A DNA stretch of 64,000 bases from Euleptes europaea (lineage: Eukaryota > Chordata > Lepidosauria > Squamata > Sphaerodactylidae): the NCBI RefSeq assembly GCF_029931775.1, contig NC_079316.1:70404064-70468063 (forward strand), read 5' to 3'. Of this stretch, positions 19,910 to 30,811 are shown piece after piece. The position numbers and the translations under genes were made by a program. The notes under the pieces were generated by a model. That model did no database searches, was not told the DNA's origin, and worked only from the letters and a program-made list of their open reading frames with translations. How positions within the stretch are numbered: position 1 is the first letter of the stretch; the number at the start of each line of letters is the position of its first letter.

Positions 19910-20602
19910 TTACAAAAAGCAGGATAAATCAAAGTCACTGTTTAGTCCAGTAGGGGTCAGTGTTTTAAAGAGAAAAATGAGTTTCATTTCTTGCCTGTGC
20001 AAAATCTGGGCTACATTTTGATGATGAAAAGGTTTGGGTCTATATTTCCATAATGCAAAGAAGAGCATGTCATTCTCTGAGTGTCCCTTTTTCAGAAAAT
20101 GCACTGTTAATGGCGCTTCGAGATTCCTCGCGCGTAAACGCGCTTTATGCTCGCCAATTCTAAGTTTTAATTGGCGTGTGGTTGAGCCAATATAAATTAA
20201 GGAACACGGGCACGTGACCGCATAGACCACATTGTATGATGCACAGTTACTAAAATGTCTTAATTTATATTTAAATTTAAATGCTGTAGAGCTGACTTCC
20301 TTAACTTGTAGGCTTAACGGGCAAAAGGTACAGGAGCCACACTTAAAATGGCCGAAAGTAACTTCCTGTTGTACCGGAGTAGCACTTGTTTGTATTAATT
20401 GGTCTCTCAGTGAGTTTGTTTTTCTCAAGCCAAAGAGCGGAAATTCTTGGCAACCTGGAACGGTGTGCAGAATGTGCCAATGCTTGTTGATTATCCTTTT
20501 GATATCATTAGTAAGATGATTAAATTCTAGGGATGAAACAATCCTAGTGGTACTGCTCTTTGTTTGCTCCGACAGAAATAATGACTCTCTAGTTTTTACC
20601 AC
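19910..20602 (-). CDS. Penelope-like element ORF, C-terminal part with GIY-YIG endonuclease (230 aa)
   Basis: In intact Penelope-like elements this endonuclease domain follows the reverse transcriptase and nicks target DNA. The frame is open throughout. Residues 14-70 (KSSTTRIVSSLEFNHL ... FGLRKTNSLRD) match the linker after the reverse transcriptase. C88, C91 and C94 (KCGSCTFCPL) fit the cysteine-rich motif of the family. The GIY-YIG core is VVYAV at 125-129 and YIGSTTR at 137-143, with RIGEHKARLR (148-157), HFLKKGH (168-174) and a late glutamate at 205, ending in TPTGLNSDFDLSCFL. The first few residues come from the junction with the inverted repeat, so the Met at 20602 is probably not a natural start. 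Reverse transcriptase is missing, so the product alone could not mobilise the element. Confidence 0.9.
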   Translation of the reverse strand: MVKTRESLFLSEQTKSSTTRIVSSLEFNHLTNDIKRIINKHWHILHTVPGCQEFPLFGLRKTNSLRDQLIQTSATPVQQEVTFGHFKCGSCTFCPLSLQVKEVSSTAFKFKYKLRHFSNCASYNVVYAVTCPCSLIYIGSTTRQLKLRIGEHKARLRARNLEAPLTVHFLKKGHSENDMLFFALWKYRPKPFHHQNVAQILHRQEMKLIFLFKTLTPTGLNSDFDLSCFL

Positions 20603-20851
20603 TTGTTAGTGGAACATTTTTCTCATTTGAGGGCAATTCGCCCGTGTACATGTATTTTGCTTTGGGTGTACTTACTTTGTGTTGAATTGATTATATGCAT
20701 GAAGCAATGCTTTTTCTTCTTTTTTGTTTCTTTTTTGTTTCTAATTATATTGTCAAAAATTATATTGCCAAGCTCTTTAACAATTATTTTCATCAGTAAT
20801 TAATACAATATTTACATTATTGTGAGCCTTCGTGCTGCTGTTTTCACAACC
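20595..20851 (+). repeat. Terminal inverted repeat of the Penelope-like element, 5' copy
   Basis: It runs from TTTACCACTTGTTAGTGG to GCTGCTGTTTTCACAACC, the reverse complement of 19280-19530. It has six extra bases near 20790 (within CAATTATTTTCATCAG). About 37 bp (20852-20888) of further sequence separate it from the target duplication. Confidence 0.95.
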
Positions 20852-21214
20852 TCGTTATTTTCAGCATAGGTACTATGTTTGTTGAGAGAACCTCCAGATG
20901 GTGGCTGGAGACCTCCCACTATTACAACTGATCTCCAGGCAACAGAGATCAGTTCCCCTGGAGAAAATGGCCACTTTTTGCAATTGGACTCTATGGCATT
21001 GAAGTCCCTTCCCTCTCCAAACCCTGCCTCCTCAGGCTCCACCCCCAAAATCTCCAGGTATTTCCCAACCTGGAACCCTACATATAGCCCTAACTACTAC
21101 TGTGCTGCAGTGCAACCCTACAAATGGCCGCAGGATCAGATGACCTGAGCAGCCAATGAAGTCCTATCAAGACCTACACAGCTGTTAACTCCGGCTGGCT
21201 ACTTGGACTGAGCA

Positions 21215-21406
21215 GTATGGTTGCCAGCTTCTAGGAGGGGCTTGGAGTTTTCCTGGAATAACAACTGATCTCCAGACTGCAGATCTCCCTGGAGGAAATG
21301 GCAGTTTTGGAGGGCAGATTCTACGGCATCACGTCCTCTTGAGTTTTCTCACCTCTCCAAACTCTGCCTTCACTAGTACCACCCCCCCCCAAACCTCCAG
21401 TAGAGC
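21215..21406 (-). mobile_element. Old, diverged relative of the TAGGGTTGCC MITE
   Basis: ATGGTTGCCAGCTTCTAGG, AACAACTGATCTCCAGACTG, CTGGAGGAAATGGCAG and TCTACGGCATCACGTCC follow the reverse-oriented family sequence with many differences. Confidence 0.6.
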
Positions 21407-21409
21407 TGG

Positions 21410-22165
21410 CATGAACAGTCTGGATTCCCAGCAGAATGTTGGCCTGCCAGCCACCCATCAGCCCTGACAATTCTAAAAAGTATTAATAGCTTCTTTCCAG
21501 TTTTATTTGCTGTGTATTCTAATGAGACATAAAGGGCAAAAGGTTGCTTTCTGGGAAAAGAGTAATTCTGAAGAGCACAGAACTGCTATAAAGTGGTAAT
21601 CAAATAAATACATTAAGAGAAACCCTTTGAAAAGCTGACTTCCAGCCTAGAGCCAAGAGCAAGTTTCCAGTCAACCAATAAACCAAGCTATAGACATGGC
21701 AGGAACCAAAAGGATTATTTCTCTTTTAGCATCTACTAAGCTAAATCCTGCTTGGCATTATTGCCACTAAAGTCAGGGGAAATATCCATACAAATCAACA
21801 GAGTGTGATTCAACCCTCCGGGCTAGATTCTAAACTCATCTGCATCACTTTCTGCACAACTCCATTTCATTCTGCATCCAAGTTTCTCATTTCTACATAG
21901 CCATGTTCAAGTCTGTCGCAGGGACATGAATCTTTCCTCTTCTGTTTGGTACTGCAGTCCTAAATATACTTTCAAGTAAATGTGTTTATGATCAAATAGC
22001 AGTCCCATTCTGTTCAGCTACTTTAACTCCTTTGGCATTAATAGCCAAAATGATTCTAACACTCAGCTGGCCCTTCTCCATTTGGGAAAGAAGTGGACCA
22101 AATACTTTCCGTTGAAGAGAAAATATGCACTGTAAAACAAAACTGAGTACTGTATGCCAAATATC
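21410..22165. other. Unique-looking DNA, nothing recognised
   Basis: A/T-rich intergenic sequence. 21950-22000 may hold a remnant of the short palindromic repeat seen near 6178. Confidence 0.45.
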
Positions 22166-22169
22166 AAGT

Positions 22170-22750
22170 TGTATCACCTAGTGGAATAGTCTCCCTAGTG
22201 ACATCAGGGCCCTGTGGGACCTTAAGAAGTTCCACAGGGCCTGAAAAACGGAACTATTCGCCAGGCCTACAACAGAGGGCAGCTGCAAGTTTATCCATCA
22301 TTGCTGGCCTCCCCATCCTTTAGGGTTGCCAACCTCCAGGTACTAGCTGGAGGTCTCCTGCTATTACAACTGATCTCCAGCCGATAGAGATCAGTTCATC
22401 TGGAGAAAATGGCCGCTTTGGCCATTGGACTCTATGGCATTGAAGTCCCCTCCCCAAACCCCGTCCTCCTCAGACTCTGCCCCAAAATCCTCCCACTGGT
22501 GGCAAAGAGGGACCTGGCAACCCTGCCATCCTTCCCCCACACTACTCACATCTGTGGGGGGTTGACCTGCCAAAATCTGGTTACATGGTGTTGTACATGA
22601 ATTGTTTTTAAGACCACCTGGTTTATGGTTTTAATATAATTTTTTAATTTATTGTTTTATGTACCTTGAAGGTTGTTACTCGCCCTGAGCCCAGCCTTGG
22701 CTGGGAATGAGGGAGGGCTATACATTTGAAAATAAATAAAATAAATAAAT
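22170..22750 (+). mobile_element. L2/CR1-like LINE 3' end, split by a MITE
   Basis: It carries AGGGCCCTGTGGGACCTTAA and GTTCCACAGGGCCTG, then after the MITE TGTACCTTGAAGGTTGTTAC, CAGCCTTGGCTGGGAATGA and an AATAAATAAAATAAAT tail. The same features recur in reverse at 46915-47935 and 55918-56512, defining one family of LINE tails. Confidence 0.7.
22321..22525 (-). mobile_element. TAGGGTTGCC MITE with perfect 8-bp target duplication
   Basis: This 205-bp copy from TAGGGTTGCC to GGCAACCCTG is flanked by CCATCCTT on both sides (22313-22320 and 22526-22533). It is a key copy for assigning the family to the hAT superfamily. It sits inside the LINE tail at 22170-22750. Confidence 0.95.
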
Positions 22751-23268
22751 AGTTAAAGATCAAATATCAGAAGTCAAATTGCAAGAGTGGTCAGATACTG
22801 AATGCTGCCAAAGGTCCAACAGTAGTTCTCAAATACTAAATATAATAGCATGTCAACTATTGAATGCTAACATATATCAATCACCTGGTACCAAGTACTG
22901 AGCGTCATTGGCGATCTAATAGTCCTTTTAAATATCAGCCATTCAGTAAATCAACATTTCAACATATTGACATTTGCAGGCCAGGATTTTGAACAGAATT
23001 TAAGGGATAAAATCATTCTATCTATGCAGGTATTGGGGTCCCTTTACTGTAAGTACCAAGACCATTAATTTCAGCCTGTAAATAAGGCCAGTTGTCATCT
23101 AATAGCCATGGCAATGAGCACATCCAAATTGTATTTTATAGGTATGCAGTAAACAACTCAGAAATGGCGTGATTCCTGTCCAGTTACCAGTGTGCCTCAT
23201 AATTCAGCTCTACTTCACCCACCTCTAAAAACAGCCATGCAGTTATGATTTCCTTATACTCCTCAGAC
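22751..23268. other. Unique-looking DNA, nothing recognised
   Basis: A/T-rich sequence with no feature that I can support. Confidence 0.5.
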
Positions 23269-23269
23269 T

Positions 23270-23585
23270 AGAGTTGCCAGGCCTAGCCTGGCAACCAGCA
23301 GGAGGACTAGAGGTGCGAACATGGGGAGGGGGCATGTGACATCAGCTGCGTTGCTATATCACTATCAGAACAATCCAGAAGTACCATGGGGAAACTGTAA
23401 GAATTGCAGGAAGCTCTATGGTAAAACCATAGAGCTTCCAGAGATTTCTGCAAGTTCCTATGTCACTTCCACTTTTTTTCCGGAAGTGACATAGCAACAC
23501 AGCTGCCATAGTTTTTTTTTTTTTTTTTTTTTTGTCCTCTGCCGCAACCTAGAATGACAACACAACCTGGGAGGGAGGGACCCTA
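23270..23585. mobile_element. Palindromic MITE related to the 5758-6069 element
   Basis: Its left end is TAGAGTTGCCAGGCCTAGCC. It has a strong hairpin, GGAAGCTCTATGG/CCATAGAGCTTCC near 23409-23440, and outer arms with CGGAAGTGACATAGC. A poly(T) run lies at about 23512-23534. The right end is approximate. Confidence 0.55.
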
Positions 23586-23589
23586 ATCC

Positions 23590-24270
23590 TCACCCTAATC
23601 AAGGGACTGGAAAGCCCTCTAGCATCGCTTTCGGGCAAGTTTAACAACTTTGTTCTCATGTATACTCAAGCAACATGATCACAAAACCCATGAGCTATAC
23701 CATCTTGGGCTCATTCACGTGTTCGTTGTCCAACGTAATATGTGTCAACAGCAACTTTCCACTGTCTACATTGGACAAACAGGTGAGTCCCTGTGCTAAA
23801 GAAAAAAAAGAAATTGCCATAAATCTGACCTTATAAATCTCAATATTCAGAAACCAGCGGGGGGACATTTTAATCTTTCGGGGCATTCTGTCACTGTTGT
23901 CCTACAAAATAACTTCAAAGGGTGAATCCAAAGCAAATTGCAGAATTAGAATTCATTAAGAAGTTCAACACCATTTGCACCCTAGCTCTTACCCAGCACC
24001 TGGGATTCCTCATTCACTATTGCTGTTAATATCTTGCACATCCAACCCCTTACAGGTGTTAATTAGTTCAGTGATACCTGTGTAGCTTCCTATTGGATCT
24101 CCCTATCTTGTTTCATTCTGCACTTTCCTAAATTAGATTTTATATTAATCCAACTTTGCCTAACAACAGTTGGGAGTGGGCCTCAACATTCTCAGTGAAA
24201 TTATTACTCTTCTGAATCGTTCTTTCTTTAAACCAGCCTGCCTTTTTAACACCTTTATACCAACTTCCCT
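23590..24270. other. Unique-looking DNA, nothing recognised
   Basis: No coding, RNA or repeat signature was identified. Confidence 0.5.
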
Positions 24271-24277
24271 TTCTCAC

Positions 24278-24481
24278 TAGGGTTGCCAGGTCCCTCTTTG
24301 CCGCCAGCAGGAGGTTTTTGGGGCAGAGCCTGAGGAGGGCAGGGTTTGGGGAGGGACTTGAGTGGCATAGAGTCCGATTGCCAAATCGGCCAATTTCTCC
24401 AGGGGAACCGATCTCTGTCAGCTGGAGATCAGTTATAATAGCTGGAGATCTCCAGCTAGTACCTGGAGGATGGCAACCCTA
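24278..24481 (+). mobile_element. TAGGGTTGCC MITE copy, full length
   Basis: Both termini are intact: TAGGGTTGCCAGGTCCCTC and GGATGGCAACCCTA. The flanks TTTCTCAC and TCTCTCTC match only partly. Confidence 0.95.
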
Positions 24482-24574
24482 TCTCTCTCACACATATACA
24501 ACTTTAAATGGTTAATATCAGCCTTATAGATGTACACTTCAAGCATCTAATGCAGTGAGTTCTGACTCACAAAA

Positions 24575-24650
24575 ACGTATGCTGGAATGCATTCTGTTAG
24601 TCTATAAAGTGCCACTAGACTCCTGTTTCATTTTGCTGCTACAGCCTGCC
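24575..24650 (+). repeat. Short interspersed repeat fragment
   Basis: TGTTAGTCTATAAAGTGCCA followed by CTAGACTCCTGTTTC resembles an amniote interspersed repeat also seen at about 37090-37175 and 39562-39600. I cannot name its class. Confidence 0.4.
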
Positions 24651-24922
24651 ATGGCTACTTTTCTGGAATTCTCATTCCAAAACAGTTGTTTCTGAAGAAA
24701 TGCAATTCCTGAAGTTATTTGTTTGTTTGTTTGGTCTTAACTCATTCCTCACTGTCCCAGGGCCTAAGTCGTTCTGTGCTTCTTATAATTACAAAATTAT
24801 GATGCAAGAAAAGCTATCTAGCCCAATTTGAATATACCAGTGAGTGTTATTTGTGACTGGCATGGTCCTCAACAAATTTAAATTCTGCAGACTTTTCCCA
24901 TACAGCAACTCTGGGATTAGTG

Positions 24923-25143
24923 TGCATGTGTAAAGTGCCGTCAAGTCAAAGCTGACTTATGGCGACCCCTTTTTGGGGTCTTCATGGCAAGAGACTAACA
25001 GAGGTGGTTTGCCAGTGCCTTCCTCTGCACAGCAACCCTGGGATTCCTTGGTGGTCTCCCATCCAAATACTAACCAGGGCTGACCCTGCTTAGCTTCTGA
25101 GATCTGATGTGATCAGGCTAGCCTGGGCCATCCAGGTCAGGGC
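24923..25143 (-). mobile_element. 5S rRNA-derived SINE with 12-bp target duplication
   Basis: Near its minus-strand 5' end the copy carries 5S rRNA sequence: AAGCTAAGCAGGGTCAGCC and GTTAGTATTTGGATGGGAG, the 5S internal promoter region, then a body with GTGCCGTCAAGTC in reverse. CTGGGATTAGTG flanks it (24911-24922 and 25144-25155). 5S-derived SINEs are known in lizards. Confidence 0.9.
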
Positions 25144-25155
25144 CTGGGATTAGTG

Positions 25156-26180
25156 GTCGGGGGAAATGTGGTCAGGGGAAAAATGTCACCCCTTACTATT
25201 ACAGCGTGCCCTAAAGATTCTATTAATTATAGCAACAAATGGCCTTGAACAGAAGACACTTAAAAATATGAAGTGAAGCAACAAGCTGCTTCGCTTTTAC
25301 ATCTATCTTTGTGCCCCACAAACAGCATATAATTGTAGATGATGTTGCCATGACAATGATGAAGAAATTTTTCCTCTGTTACCACAGCACTTGCAAAATG
25401 CTACCTATTCCAGATATTGGATGGCTTGGAAAATGCAGATTGTCCCAAAGGTCCGGTCGTTCTCTTCTTGTTATAATGAGTTGGCATACTATTTTGATAG
25501 CACAAACTCCATCTGATATTTGACTATTTGGGTAGACAAGTACAGGGATAGGTGTTCTCTGAGGAATGTTATATTGTAAAATGCCTGTGGTAGTGAAGTC
25601 TCGCCAGGAGCAGAGCACGTGTTTCCCCTGAGTTGTAAAAAGGGGCAAAACAGAATAATTATTTTTAGATGGAAGGAAGGTCATCTCTGGTTCAACCCAG
25701 TATTAAAATTGAATTCTAGGACTGATCCCTGCTTTATAGTAGCATTGGGTGGGACAAATATCTTCTCACCCAGAAAATTAGTGTCGATGCTTCTATGAGG
25801 AGCAGGTATTGGGGAGACAGGGGGTAAATGAAGAGTGGAGTTTTTTGGCAAATTATTTGGTTTCTATGATTGCATATTTATTGATTGTATTTAGAATTTT
25901 TTTGTGCTGAATCTCCTGATATTCCAATAAACACCACTAAAAGCAGGAAAGGGCATTAAACCACATAAAATTGAGTAATCTAAAATTAGAGCAATAAAAC
26001 TATTCTCAGGCTAGGAGCCAACCATAAACAAATGGAACCCTCACTGGATGTCCTATGCTGTATGATTACTTTGTTTCCCCTCTTTCTATGCACTGCAATC
26101 CATTTTGAGTCTCAGTGAGAATGGCGGTCTATAAATAAACTCAATACAATTTTTTAAAAATAAAATAAATAAATGTTTTG
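25156..26180. other. Unique-looking DNA, with a short LINE/SINE tail near 26100
   Basis: 26090-26175 (AGTCTCAGTGAGAATGGCGG, TCTATAAATAAACTC and an AATAAATAAA run) looks like a LINE/SINE 3' tail. No gene feature is supported in the rest. Confidence 0.45.
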
Positions 26181-26189
26181 ACCTTGCAC

Positions 26190-27700
26190 CTAAAGGAAAG
26201 GAAAAGTAAGTGCCAGGCGAGTCTCAGGGGTGAGGGCATTCCAGAGGTGAGGTGCCACCACTGCAAAAGCCCTACGCCTGATCATCATTCCCCTTACTTC
26301 TGCAGGTAAGGGCACAGAGTGCAGGGCTTCAGAAGGGGATCTCTGCTGGTTGGTGGAACATACCAGTTAGGGTTGCCAACCTCCAGGTACTCCTGCTATT
26401 ACAACTGATCTCCAGCCAATATACATCAGTTCCCCTGGAGAAAATGGCCGCTTTGGCAATTGGCATTGAAGTCCCTCCCCTCTCCAAACCCCACCTTCCT
26501 CAGGCTCCACCCCAAAAACCTCCCACCAGTGTCAAAGAAGGACCTGGAAAGTGGAGGAGGTCCTTCAAGTACCTTGAGTTCAAGCCATTTAGGACCTTAT
26601 TTGTAAAAATCAGCACTTTGAATTGTGCCCCCGAAACAGATAGGCAGCCAGTGTTGATCTTTCAGCACAGAGGCAACACGATCTGTATCCAGGCCCTGAC
26701 AATACCCTGACTGTCTCATGCTGGATCAACTGACATTTAAGAGGCAGCACCAAGTAGAGCACATAATAGTAATCTAACCTGGATGTCATCAGAGCGTGGA
26801 TCACCATGGGCAGATTATTCTTTCCAAGGAAGGGCCATACCTGGCATATCAACCAAAGCTGACAAAAGGTACTACATCTCAGGAAGGAGACCTGAGCCTA
26901 CAACCATAGGCCAGGATCCAGCAGTTGCCCCAGGCTACAAACCTACTCCTATGTGGGGTGTGCAAACTCCTTCCAAACAGGTCCTCAGCCCTTGAGGGGC
27001 TTTGTCATTGATCAACAGCATTTCAGCCTGGACTGAACTTCAGGTTTATTGGCCTTCACCCATCCCATTACCTTCCCCAGGCACCAGTTCACAGCTTCCA
27101 CATACCTACCTGCTCAGCAGTTAAGGAGAAATACAGATGATATCATCTGTATATTGATGGCATTTCCCTCCAAATCCCCAGATGATCTCTCCCACCACCA
27201 CTTTAAATAGCATGGCAGATCCCTGCAGGACCCCATAGCATAAATGCCAGAAGGCCAAGCAACAGTGCCCTGGTACCACCTTCTGGAATTGGTCAGCCAA
27301 GTAAGAAAGGAAGCACTGAAGCACAGTACCCAGTCAGCCTCTCTAGGAAGAATACCATGGTCGATGGTTTTCAAAGCTACAGAAGAGTTAACTGGGATGG
27401 GAAAAAAATCCCATCATTATTACAGTGAAGGCAAGGAGACCAATGCCACTTCTGTCCCAGTTCCAGGCCAGATTGAAATGGTTGAAGATAATTGGTCACC
27501 TCCAAGACTGCCTGCAGCTGCACAGCCACCACCTGCTCAAGCACCTTGCTCAAGAATGGAATGTCGGCCACCAGGCAGCCGTTATTTGGGTCTAGGGACA
27601 TAAACCCTTCAGGAGGGTCTCACAAGCACCTCTTTCAAAACAGCTGGAACAACACCCTTCTGGAGGTTGTAAGAAGGGGGAAAGAGGATCTAGACACAAA
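26190..27700 (-). mobile_element. L2-like LINE reverse transcriptase fragment, split by a MITE
   Basis: Minus-strand frames in order carry reverse transcriptase blocks: VADIPFLSKVLEQVVAVQLQ, then FLSYLADQFQKVVPG, GVLQGSAMLF, CHQYTDDIICIS (the YADD box, with Thr) and ALMTSRLDYYYVLYLVLPLK near the C-terminus. These match squamate L2-type LINEs. Several frames are needed and the catalytic box is changed, so the copy is dead. A TAGGGTTGCC MITE lies inside the 3' part at 26368-26547. Confidence 0.85.
26368..26547 (-). mobile_element. TAGGGTTGCC MITE, right terminus missing
   Basis: It runs from TAGGGTTGCCAACCTCCAGG to GAAGGACCTGG; the terminal GGCAACCCTA is lost and about 15 bp of the left half are absent. 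It interrupts the L2-like LINE. Confidence 0.9.
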
Positions 27701-29340
27701 TTTATGCCTGTAAAATCGGTGGGAGAATTACTCATCTCTACAAATAGAAGTTAAGGGGCTCAGACCTATGTGGTAGTCATGGTGTATGCCTTCCAAAGCT
27801 TGTATCCTTAATTGTACATAGGTTTTGAATGTAGGAAGGAAAATTGGATAAACTTAGTTTTCCTCACCACTGCACAATGACAATTTCCTCATGTTCAGAC
27901 TCATTTTCCTTCATATATTCTAGCACTCAGTCCTAGTAGGGAAAACAGTTTTTCGGGCTCATCTGTGGTGAGCTGAGCACAAATAAAGCCCTGATGATGG
28001 TGTCATTTTCTTTTGTTGTTTGGGATTTGCTTTGCTTTTTGTGTGTGCGTATGAGTCCCTTGCATCCTGAGAAGCAGCAGCCGGTGACCACCATGTGACT
28101 TGAAGGAAAAGGGACATAAATAAATTGATAGCCAGTGAGAAAGTGGAATTTGTCAGAAAACATCCCTCCCTGTCATGGACAGGAGGAGTTCTGTGATGCT
28201 AGAGTCAATGGAGTTGACTGGACACAAAAGGGGAAATTTGGAAGGTTTGGTTTAAGGAACCCAAAGTAGTATCCAGGAGCTGGAAAGAGTAAGGATGAAT
28301 GTTCCCTTTTGTTTGGAACATGGTGGTAAAAAAAATGGTTGCATGTATTTGTGATATGGGAAAACTTGCTTGCCTGCTAAGCTGAGTTACACAAAGACTG
28401 ACTGACTGACTATATAGTTGGCTACCTGTCACCTTAATGAACCAGCATCTAATGGCCCTTCACCCATTCTGCAAACTATGATGTAATTAAAAAAAACCTA
28501 CCAAATGCATAGTTCATTTTATTAAATTATTTTACATTTGTACGCCTTTTGAAGAGTGGGATATCTTTTTATATTACTGCAGTTGTCCTAATGTAGTATT
28601 CTGTTTGTAGTGCTTTTATTCGTTCAAAAGCAATACCATTAGAAGTTACCAAAATATTTTTCACCTTATCTTTGTACTGTTTCCCACATTGGCATCACAC
28701 GGAATTGGAGAAATGTCCGATTAACCCATCTTGCTTGGTTTTTGGCAAGTGGCGTGCAGGATAGGGGTCTTAAGGAAATTGGTTTTCCACAGTGTTAGTT
28801 TTCCTATTTATCCCCAATGGTTTAGGGAAACCAATGAAACATAAATGGATTTAAGTAAATGAAGCTTTCAGTTGGAAGAGTGGTTCATTAATTCAGTAGT
28901 GGTCAATAGCCTCTCAACCCACCAATAAAGCATTAAATGTAGTCTTGACTCTTTGGGCTTCTAGTCAAATGCTTCATTCTTTGGACAGGTTTACACTTTA
29001 CAGACAAATAGCTGACTAAGTGCAAAGCGACCTCCAGTGATTTTGACCTTGGTATGAATCTATATGCAAGTTCTTTTAAGTTCAGTTGCAAGAGTTGCTT
29101 TCACTGATGCATTACTAATAGCTGAAAGATCTGCATATTATCATCCTAATCTCCAGTAACACTTTTCTCCCTTAAGTCTTACTAATAGAGTTGACAGATA
29201 TTCATATTCTATTACTGTACTATCAGAGAAACGTTATCCTGATCTACCATCCACTTTCAGCACTCTTTCTCTTTCCAATCCCTAACAGACAGCAAAAAGT
29301 TAAAGCCTTGAATTGGATCACAATTTAACAGAACCATAGA
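27701..29340. other. Unique-looking DNA, nothing recognised
   Basis: A 1.6-kb A/T-rich stretch without repeats or exons that I can support. It is among the longest repeat-poor blocks here. Confidence 0.5.
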
Positions 29341-29344
29341 TTTT

Positions 29345-29480
29345 TCTATGGTAACAAAAACTTCCTAGAGGCACCTGGGTTTCCTAGAGGCACCTGGTTG
29401 GCCATGGTGTGAACAGACTGCTGGACTTGATGGACTTTGGTCTGATCCAGCATGGCCTTTCTTATGTTCTTATGTTCTTA
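29345..29480 (+). mobile_element. CR1/L2-like LINE 3' end with TTATGTTC repeats
   Basis: TGCTGGACTTGATGGACTTT and TGATCCAGCATGGCCTTTC lead into CTTATGTTCTTATGTTCTT, the short direct repeats at the 3' end of a common reptile LINE. CCTAGAGGCACCTGG is duplicated just upstream. Confidence 0.7.
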
Positions 29481-30405
29481 ACTATTCATCATCATATATC
29501 CCCTCCATTAATATACTGCCAGCTGGTATGGTTTGGTTACTACAGGAGTAAACTTAGGCCAGATATAATTGAGTTCAAATTCCAATAATCTCATTGCTTC
29601 ACTGTGAATATACCTCAGCCTTACCTACCTCTCAGGATTTTTGTCATAATGAAATAAGGTTAAGCCCATATAGGGAGGGTGGATGGCGAATGTGATTAAC
29701 CTATCATGACAAGTAAATGAAGGGGAAGAAATTAGCATGTTTGAAACTTTAAAAAAAAATTCAGCACGAACACTTTAATGTTCTGATCACATCCTATGCA
29801 GTTAAAACAACTACAAATATTTAATAACGTATTAATTTGAAGTGAAATGGAATGCATTTTTTCACAATTTTGGTATGGTATTAACCAAATTTTGACAAGC
29901 AAGGACAGAAACAATCACTAAATTGTGCCTCTTACAATCTGACATAAGAACCTTTCCAATTATACCAAGGATCTGGCAATCCAAGAGTGATTTTTATTAA
30001 CTTGGAGAAACTATCTTAAACAAGATATAAAATATCTCTCTTGAGCTGGTCGTCTTAGAGGGCTACTGTTAGGCATAATTTCTTTGAGGGCTGTATGTGG
30101 TGTCGCATGAAGATGTATGCAACATTTCTACACCTTTAAAAAATAATAATCAAAAGCAGCTTTATAAAGGCTTGGGAATGGGTGCTTGATTTGTCCCCGC
30201 TAGCCACATTTCTACTTGAAATCATCCATGAGCAGTTTCCTTGGGGGAGGGCATATTCTTTTCCATGCAAGACAGAAACAACTTGGGGGAGGTTTTTTTA
30301 TTAATGGAAATTCACTCAGTGGGGACCTTAGCTATGCCTGCACTCACAGCTGCTTTTCATTTTTTTAAAAAGCTGAACATTTCCATCTGACACATTTACA
30401 GGTAA
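29481..30405. other. Unique-looking DNA, nothing recognised
   Basis: A/T-rich sequence. No gene or repeat was identified. Confidence 0.5.
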
Positions 30406-30409
30406 AGAG

Positions 30410-30510
30410 CATCGATAATAATGGTGGTGGTGGTGTTTAAACCCTGCCCTCTCCCAGTGGACAGGGATCAGGGCAGCTGACAACAGGTAAATATACAATA
30501 ATATAAATAT
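30410..30510 (-). repeat. LINE/SINE 3' tail fragment
   Basis: A GGTGGTGGTG run and CCCTCTCCCAGTGGACAGG, then CAGGGCAGCTGACAACAGG, look like the reverse-oriented 3' tail of a squamate LINE or SINE. Confidence 0.45.
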
Positions 30511-30517
30511 AAGTTAA

Positions 30518-30811
30518 AAAGAAGAAGAGTTGGTTTTGATATGCTGTCTTTCTCTACCACTTAAGGGAGACTCAAAGTGGCTTACAATCCCCTCCCAACA
30601 ACAGACACCCTGTGAGTTAGGTGGGGCTGAGAGAGCTTTGACTAGCCCAAGGTCACCTAGCTGGCTTCATGAGTAGGAGTGGGGAAATCAACCAGGTTCA
30701 CCAAATTAGCGTCCGACGCTCATGTGGAGGAATGGGGAATCAAACCTGGTTCTCCAGTTCAGAGTCCACCGCTCCAAACCACCGCTGTTAACCACTACAC
30801 CATGCTGGCTC
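30518..30811 (-). mobile_element. CTT-tailed SINE, near full length
   Basis: The minus-strand head GCCAGCATGGTGTAGTGG sits at the right end and a short GAAGAAGAG tail at the left, with all body blocks present. Confidence 0.9.

Larger units (their letters stand above)
19279..20888 (-). mobile_element. Penelope-like retroelement, 5'-truncated, with inverted terminal repeats
   Basis: A 1.6-kb insertion flanked by the 15-bp target duplication AACCTCCAGATGGTG (19264-19278 and 20889-20903). Reading on the minus strand: an inverted copy of the terminal repeat, an open frame for the GIY-YIG endonuclease part of the polyprotein, a 3' untranslated region, then the terminal repeat itself. The reverse transcriptase region is absent. 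Penelope-like elements are known for terminal repeats in direct or inverted arrangement and for GIY-YIG endonucleases. The near-identity of the two repeats and the open frame suggest a fairly recent insertion. Confidence 0.9.
19254..21080 (-). mobile_element. TAGGGTTGCC MITE interrupted by a Penelope-like element
   Basis: The MITE begins TAGGGTTGCCAACCTCCAG at 19254, is interrupted at 19279-20888, resumes at 20889 and ends GGAACCCTA at 21080. Octamers outside the MITE, CATAAAGC (19246-19253) and CATATAGC (21081-21088), match at 7 of 8 positions as its own target duplication. Confidence 0.9.

Noticed and set aside
25379-25684. 101-codon minus-strand frame
   Set aside because: No recognisable domain or splice context.
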